Part shown: piece after piece, positions 24,501 through 33,500 of the stretch
Layout: each line of letters starts with the position of its first letter
How positions within the stretch are numbered: the first letter of the stretch is position 1
Origin: Gari tellinella
Lineage: Eukaryota > Mollusca > Bivalvia > Cardiida > Psammobiidae
Direction of reading: 5' to 3'
Assembly (NCBI GenBank): GCA_922989275.2
Contig: OV277863.1
Coordinates: 50,450,999-50,514,998 of the forward strand
Length of the DNA stretch: 64,000 nt
Program-made: the position numbers and the translations under genes
The notes under the pieces: generated by a model
What the model was told of the DNA's origin: nothing
Seen by the model: only the letters and a program-made list of their open reading frames with translations
The model's database searches: none

Positions 24501-27500
24501 TAGTTGTCGCATGCTCAAAAGGTGAGAGGTTTCATAATCTTAGACCTCGATTACACTATGGTTCCACACTGTTGGATGCTAAAATCGGAGCAAAACTGAA
24601 ATGTACCATGTTATAACCTGAGCAAAACTGAAATATTCCATGTTATAACCGGAGCAAAGTTGAAATATTCCTTGTTATTGTAACAAAGGTAGTTTTGACA
24701 AGGGGAATAACTTCGTCATTCTTAGGTGAAAGTATCATTATGTCAGGCAGAGTTGCCTATCTTCATATGGCTTTATAGTGAGTTTTCGCTCACTGATTGG
24801 CCAATCAGGGGTATTGTTGTTCACAGATGACTGATTTTGGTGGCAAATAAGCCTACATGTCAGCTGATCTTGGACATTTCAGTTCAGGCTTTTGGCAGAG
24901 CAACTCTTCTAAAACATATCTTCACATAAAGGAAATCTTATCTGATCTTATCTGAGGTAATACAGGATGGTAAGCCCATTTACTTTTTAGCTCTTTAATT
25001 AATATTCTTTATAGGAGTTTATTGTTAATTAATTAATATGTAAAACATAAGGGAGTTTTCATTATTAAGTTAATTACAGTTGGGAAAATAGTTTATAGGT
25101 AATTGAGAAATATTTAGTTTGGTGAGAACCTTTTAGTTTCAGGTAGCATTGCTGCAAAGCACATTTCACCTTTTCTTCCTTTCAAAATCACTCAAAACTA
25201 ACAATTAAATTTCAGCACTACCACATAACTCATAAGGGAAATCCAAGTCACCGCAAGAGTGTGGCGAGAGGGAGAGAGAGGCTTTATTCCCACATGATAG
25301 GTAGGTCTCATTGCTATTGTTAGGCCGGCCACTATATTTAAAAGCTACAGCTTACTATTACTTTTAACATTAATATTTTATCAAAATTAAAGCTATACGT
25401 TTAATTTAATTAATACTAAAGGCGTATTCTCCTTAACATTTAAGTCAAAGGAATACAGAACAGTGTTATGGTCATTATATGCATTTGCAGGACATATATA
25501 TATATATGTACCTGGGAGTAAATAACTCAAAGAGTCGTTGCTTTGTTTTCAGAGCCAGTAGCTAAGCTGTGCCTCTTCCAATGATGTAAATACAGACGTC
25601 TATGTAAATAAATATAAACTGGAAAGTGGAAACGACTGACTCTCTCAGACTTTGAACCCACCCAGCTAGGGTACAAATGGCGCCCAACGAAGTGGTTTGA
25701 GGAGTATCAGGGTCCAGTATACGAACATCTGTGGGTTTCCATCTTTTGGCGGGACAGTCTTCATGTAACCATTCGGGTAGAGAATAAGGTGAAAAGGTTG
25801 AATGGCTCTTCTGGGTGACTCGGTAGCTCAGTAGTTAGAGCGTTGGCATGGTAAGCCAGAGGACCTGGGTTCGAATCCCAGTTGAGTCACAACTTTTTCA
25901 CCAAGTTACATTTGGCGCCCAACAAAATGGTAACACAAATGACATGATCTGATTACACATATATTTGATTGTCCATTGCTCCAATAAGTCATTTGTGTTA
26001 CACAGAATTACATATTCTTACACACAAGGAATTCTCATATTTTCAGCATTCAACTTGTAACACAAATGACTATATTGGAGCAATGGACAATCAATTGACA
26101 TAGTGTCTCGAATGACTTTAATCCTTATAGCATTGTCTTTAGTATGACAACACGATTCACAGATACAACCTTCTTCAGTGTTAATAGTGCATTGTATTAA
26201 ATATGACTTCGCTATATTATTCAATCTCATTTCATGGAACAGTAACACAAATGACACGTGATTACACATAGGACAGCCAAATTGTATACACTTAACAAGT
26301 TTCTCCGTGGATATTAATTAACTGTAATATAATGAGTAAATTAGAGCTGTTATGTTTTATAATAGTTAACTGTGTAATTATGACAAAAGTATGTCTCAAG
26401 AAATTGTTTCCTCAGTTTTGCCTAATAATGTCCATGTAATTATATATCAGGTCATTTGTGTTACTTACAAAGAAACCATACCATAATATCCGAGGGACTT
26501 ATCATAGTTATGTGCAAATTTTATCTTGTTACTGAATAAGTATGTCTATAATTGATACATCCGTAGTCATTTAACTTATTTAATTCATAAAAATGTTAAA
26601 ACAAAAGGTTTTTGGTCTGAAGTCCATTTTGTTACTTTACTGTCCAGTGTGTTACATTGATGATTTCCATAGCATTGTCTTTAGTATGACAACACGATTC
26701 ACAGATACAACCTTCTTCAGTGTTGATAGTGCATTGTATTAAATATGACTTCGCTATATTATTCAATCTCATTTCATGGAACAGTAACACAAATGACACG
26801 TGATTACAAATAGGACAGCCAAATTGTCTACACTTAACAAGTTTCTCCGTGGATATTAATTAACTGTAATATAATGAGTAAAATAGAGCTGTTATGTTTT
26901 ATAATAGTTAACTGTGTAATTTTGACAAAAGTATGTCTCAAGAAATTGTTTCCTCCATTTTGCCTAATAATGTCCATGTAGTTATATATCAGGTCATTTG
27001 TGTTACTTACAAAGAAACCATACCATAATACCCGAGGGACTTGTCATAGTTTGTGCAAATTTTATCTTGTTACTGAAAAATTATGTCTATAATTGATACA
27101 TCCGTAGTCATTTAGCTTATTTAATTCATAAAAATGTTAAAACAAAAGGTTTTTGGTCTGAAGTCCATTTTGTTACTTTACTGTCCAGTGTGTTCACATT
27201 GATGATTTCCATGGTGTTACCACAACATATTGAACTGCATTTCTTTGGTGTATGGTAACTTATTTGCAAGATTCTACAGCTTTCATTATATTTTATTGTA
27301 TCTTGAACGGGAAATACGGTCTTGAATGTTTGATTTTGAAATTATTAATGAAATTAAATATACTTTTGTCTGTACTGCAGTGGTTGATACAACAAAAGTG
27401 TACGTGCAATAGATTGGGGTCGAATAAAGATACGCAAACTTAATACATGGTGTGGATCATACATGCTGATACCATATGTAAGGTACAAGGTGTACTAGTA

Positions 27501-30500
27501 AAAATTTGTTTTGTAAAACTCATTTATTTTCATAGGTAACACAATTGACAGTGATATACAACAAAACATTTATTTAGTAAAACCAAATAGTTTTCTGAGT
27601 TATGTGTGTTGTTGTTTGCAGTTGTTCGTGTTTCTTGAAAGCTGAAAGAAGCTTATAAAGCACATAAAATGTTACTATGTACATTTTTAATTTTTGCTAA
27701 TTCCAACCATAAACAAGGGCCACTATGGCCCTAAATCGCTCACCTGGTACACATTGGCAAACTTGACCTATAGTGACCTAGATTATGACTGGACATGTAT
27801 ACCCACAATCAACCTCTAGAGTGTAAACAAGATTTTCCAATGATTTGACCTAGTGACCTAGTTTTTGAACGGACATAACCCATATTCAAACTTGACCTAG
27901 ATATCAATGCGACAAACATTCTGACCAAATTTAACCAAGATCAAATGAGATTTGAAGCCTCTAGAGTGTTAACAAGGTTTTTCTATGATTTGACCTAGTG
28001 ACCTAGTTTTTGACCGGACATAACCCACATTCGAACTTGACCTAGATATCAATGCGACAAACATTCTGACCAAATTTCATCAAGATCCAATGAGATTTGA
28101 AGCCTCTAGAGTGTTAACAAGGTTTTTCTATGATTTGACCTAGTGACCTAGTTTTTAACCGGACATAACCCACATTCAAACTTGACCTAGATATCAATGA
28201 GACAAACATTCTGACAAGGTTCATCAAGATCCAATGAAATTTGTAGCCTCAAGAGTGTTCACAAGGTTTTTCTATGATTTGACCTAGTGACCTAGTTTTT
28301 GACCGGACATGACTCACATTCGAACTTGACCTAGATATTAATGAGGCAAACATTCTGACCAAGTTTCATTAAGATCCAATGAGATTTGTAGCCTCTAGAG
28401 TGTTCACAAGGTTTTTCTATGATTTGACCTAGTGACCTAGTTTTTGACCCGACATGACCCACATTCGACTTGGCCTAGATTTCATCAAGACAAACATTGT
28501 CATCAAGTTTCAGGAAGATCGGATGAAATTTGTAGCCGCTAGAGTGTTCACAACCAATTGTGGACGGACAGACAGACAGACGACGGACATCCAGCGATCC
28601 TAAAAGCTCACCTTGGCACTTCGTGCCAGGTGAGCTAAAAATGTACAGTTTTTGAAAATGGCTCATAAGCAGACGATAATATGGCAACGATTGTGGTAGA
28701 TGGGTTTTTACGTCATAATATCAGTGAAAAAGGTTAACAAGTTACACTTCTTACCTATTTTGTACAGAGAATACACATTTGTAGTAGTATTGCCACAATA
28801 ATGAGACCTGTGGCCCGGACAAATTCCGGAGCAGTTTGAGGTTCTAAGAGTCGAGTTGGCGTTTGTATTGGTGCACTTGCATGTCTCGTTCTGAAATTGT
28901 TCAAGTATTTAGCATACCAGTATGAGAATTTTGTTCACATTTACCCATTTATGCCTGGAAATTGCAATGAAATCTCTTCGTGTGGTTGCTGGAAGATGTA
29001 TGTAAGGGTGCTCAAAAGACAAGTTATACAGTTGTTTTCCATACAGAAGAATGACAGACAATGCAAACTCTGACGAGACGCAAATTGCGGTTTATCGTCA
29101 GAGTCTACACAGTTTGCTACTTTTAAAAAAAAAATTGGACGATTTATACTTTACACGTATTGACTTTAGAAATAGTTCGGATCTTGATAAAACCCATTTG
29201 TCTCTTCTGTACATTTTTTTCGCTGTCAGTCATGACTTTCACAAACAAATATGGACACATACAAAACGCTGTGAAGCTCGGTGTCTGATCTGGATCCAAA
29301 GTACTTGACAATTATAACTTCAGTTGAAACGTCAACTATCTCAATTTTAAAAATAAAATGTAGATGACACGTTTTAGTATATAATTTATCCCTCGTGCAG
29401 AAGGCGTTATTTTTTCCAGGTAAGAAACGCTATGAATTTTTTTAAAATGTTGACGACTCATTTTAACATAAGTGGCAATGGACTTGATTGATTGAGCACA
29501 AATGCCCTAGTTGTAAGGATAACGTCACCCCAACTATATATAGTTGGTGTAGAGATAAAACATAATAATCATAGATAAGGCATGTACATGTATAAAATTG
29601 ACTCAGTGAGTGATCGATATGACAAACAATCGTGAAATCGACATTCACGCACGTACATGTATGTAGCAACCGATGTATACCGGTATTTGATGGCAAGAGT
29701 GGCGGCCTATTAACCCTTTCAACGTCAAATTTGACCATCTGATTTAACCCTTTGCCTGCTGGTCGCGACTTTATTGATTTTTGCAAACAGTTTAGATCCA
29801 GATCAGACACCGCGTAACGCGGTGTCTGATCTGGATCCAAACTGTTTGACACTCTTCTTTAGGTTTCTTTACTTAAAAAATGTGTAAATCTAAATTTAAC
29901 AAATTTTGCAGACGACAATTTCGAAGCAGACGACATCACCGCAGGATAAGGGTTAATCCTTTCGCAGACAAAATATCGTCAGTTAAAAACTGTTTTCTGC
30001 AATTGTATGCCAAAATCAAAATTTTGAAGGGTTGGTTGAAGAAATGATTGATAATACGAATGTTAAACCGCTCGGGTCCTGATCAAACGCAGAGTATGAT
30101 CGGGATACAAGCTGTTTGCAAAGAGGACTTTAGCAGTCACCTGTGGTGGTGAGAGGGTTGCTATAGTAATTGGTTTCCCCAAAATGTTTGTTCTGTTAAA
30201 ATACATTTCTATGGCAAAACCAGAAATCTTCCCGAAACAAGTGATATATTAGCAAAAGGTGTAGACCAAATGAAAAGCCGCATTTTGAGTCTCATCTAGT
30301 TCTACACTGTCAATACCATTTTATATACATACATAGTTACATAGTTGATTCTGGTAGAAGGTAAGTCCTGTAACACCAGCTCTGGTTCTTGATTATCATC
30401 TTCTTGGTTTAAACTTAGTTATGTAAAATACCAATGGACATATGCTGGGTAAAATCAAGAGGACACATTTCACAAACACTAGTTAGTATATACATGTAGA

Positions 30501-33500
30501 TACAAACCTGTAAAGCTATGTATTGTGTGCCCACATTCTGCCTGTTGCAGTATGCCAGACAGGTGCCTGGGAAATTGTTGGGAATGTCTTCATAGTTCGT
30601 GACTCCGACAATAGAACTGTCGTCATAACAGCCTGTTTGTATGAAATAGAACAATACGAGTATTCAAATAAGGGAAAGTTAGTTTTAAGATACCGTACAC
30701 ATTGCACGTCGTTCGTCCTGTGTTATACAGGTTATTGTTGGTTTAGAAACAACGATACGCAAAGCGACTAGCAGGAAGTATATTAATTCAATCAAGATGA
30801 AATGCAAAATTAACGCCATTCTGAATCAATGGAAACATTTGCTAGAATATATCGTCGGTGTCGTTCGAAAAGGACGGAAATGCACAATTCCAACTTTTCA
30901 GGAGACACAAAAAACTATTTTTCATGTCACTTGTTACTTTGCATATATGACCTTTGTGACCGGGTATATATTGAATAACAGCTAAATTTCAGTTATAAAA
31001 AAATATGATTTTGTATTATCTTTGTCGCATATTTCAAATGGTTTGCATATTGCATTCAAATGGTTGAGATAATGGCTACTTGCAGTCGAAGACAGACTCT
31101 AATGGTTTGTTATGATGTCGATGACACGACTTGTTTCACATCAGTATCCGGCGGTTTTTCATTAATATACGACCTTTTTGACCGGTTAAATATTGGAACC
31201 AATCGAAATACAAGATTTGCTCATGTGACTATATCTCATCGTCTTTATTGGTTATCAATACCGATATTATCACATTGGAAGCAGGAAAATATATGTATTT
31301 GAAAATAGGAAAAATCTACAATGGCATTTTTTGCAGAATTGTATATACGTCCTTTTCGAACGTAACCGACGATATGACGATGTTGTTATAATGTACAATG
31401 TATTAAGTTTTCGAGGCAAAATGTGCATATGGTTACTATTTTAACGGCTTTATTATACATGTACATTAAAACTGAAATTTAACTCTTCCATTATTATCTT
31501 GGTTGTGACTTATTGAAGAAATATTAATATTAGTCACAACACAATGAATCTTTGCGACGATCATAGTAGTGTACCTGTAAAGAGTACAGTTATCATATAT
31601 GCAAAGAGTGTAAACCAGGATTGGAGACGTCATACAGATACAAATTTTATTCAACCTTTTCATGATCAAATTATTATGGAGAGTTTTACCCTTTCGCCGC
31701 TTTATTGTCGTCTACTTCAATATTACTGTCTGCAAGACACGTTTCAACGTTAGATTTATGGTTGTATGACTTAAAAAAACATCGATAAGAGTGTCGAACA
31801 GTTTGGGTCAGGACGCAAACGCGCTTTGAAGCGTCATTGAAAGTGAAAGGGTTAAAGTCGGTATGTCATCACAAATAACATTATAAAGAAAGCTATGAAC
31901 TGCCTTTGACTTCCTTCTAAAAAGGGTCTGCACTGTTTGTCATTTAGAAAAGGATTGCAGAAAACAGCCCTATAAAGTCATAAATGGACTGAATCTGGAT
32001 TCAAGCTGTTTGGCAATGTTCATTATGTTTGTTTTTTGTCAAAATTGTCCAATATGTAACTTTGAGAAAACAAGCAGACACAAATTTTAAGCAGACGGTA
32101 TTGCAGCCGCGAAAAGTTTATACATCATAGTCTTGCTTGGGTAACAGCGGCAAGTGTTGTTGTAAGGAGGGAATCGTTGTTCTCAGTACCGAGGTAGGGA
32201 GGGAGCACTGTATTATACAGTGGAGAATCTGTTATTCTTTCCCGTTTAAAGGCAAACGTACGCAAACGCAAAGCGCTAAAACGTAGAAAAGAACAACTTT
32301 TGGACAATTCTGATATTTCATGTTTATCTTGGTGGCAAATAGTTTGGAGCCTGATCAGACGCCGGGTTACCCGGCGTCTGATCTGGCTCCAAACTGTTTG
32401 CACTGCAAATAATAGTTTTAGCGTAAACGCGTTTATTGGGAAAGAATAACGTTTTCTTCACTGTACCTATAAAATTAGACATTAGCAAACACTGTAGACA
32501 TTGATAAGACGTTCTGAGCAGTTTTTATTGTTTTCTATTTTCATATAAAATGAGCAGCTGTATTGGTAATACTGCAGTGTCATAAGATCACCCTTTTTTA
32601 TCTCCTATGAAATCTTTCAGCAAGCACATTATGTAGAACTCGTTGCAATATCCTGGTTTGAATATATTAAACTACACGATATCTGCTATACCTACCGAAA
32701 CGGTATATCAAGGCACCTTGGTCTGCTCCTGAAATAGAAAATAAAAAAACAACAACGTACAATCAGGCATCTTTATATCCACACTCTTTACAATCAGAGC
32801 TCAAATTTCTGCTTTTTAACCCTATCGTGTCACTACATATAAGAATCGTCTCGAGGAGACGATTCTAATGAGTAGTGACACCATAGGATTTGGTGCTAAA
32901 ATGAGTGAGAAAATGTTGGATTTGCTCAGTTTACTCCCTCTTATCTGGAGCCCTGATAATATAATTTGGAATACTTAGAATCCACAATAAAATGACAAGG
33001 AATAAAAAAAATTGATTCATAGTACATGTACAGTCAAAAGTAGAAACGGTGTATCCTCCACAGATAAAAGAGTAAATAATCCCTAGCCACACTGTGTAAA
33101 CCCTTTCATTATCATATTTATCATGAGGATTTTACCCCTCCATCTTCATATTGTTGTTTGCTTCAAAATTGTTGTCTGCATTATCGTTTCAAATGTGATT
33201 TAAGGCAGTATGACTGACGATGTTTAACCGTTTGGATCCTGATCAGACATCGCGTTATGTGGTGTTTGATCAGGATCAAACGTGTTTTCAAACGAGCATT
33301 TTGACGTCATTGACAGTGAAAGGGTTAAGACAGAATACTGCTACGATCAGGATGCTCCGTCGGCAGCATTGTGTTTTACTTTAACTTGCTTTATAATCTT
33401 CCATCTTTATTCAGCAACGTAAATTAATATTCATATAAGTGTGGTGTTATTTGAAAGAACGGGTAAAAGGCGTCCTACGCGCTTATGTAGAACATATGGT

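Noticed and set aside
29463..29852. 129-codon minus-strand frame
   Set aside because: Its beginning is a translation of the family D core palindrome; similar 'SLDPDQTPR' starts recur wherever this palindrome occurs.
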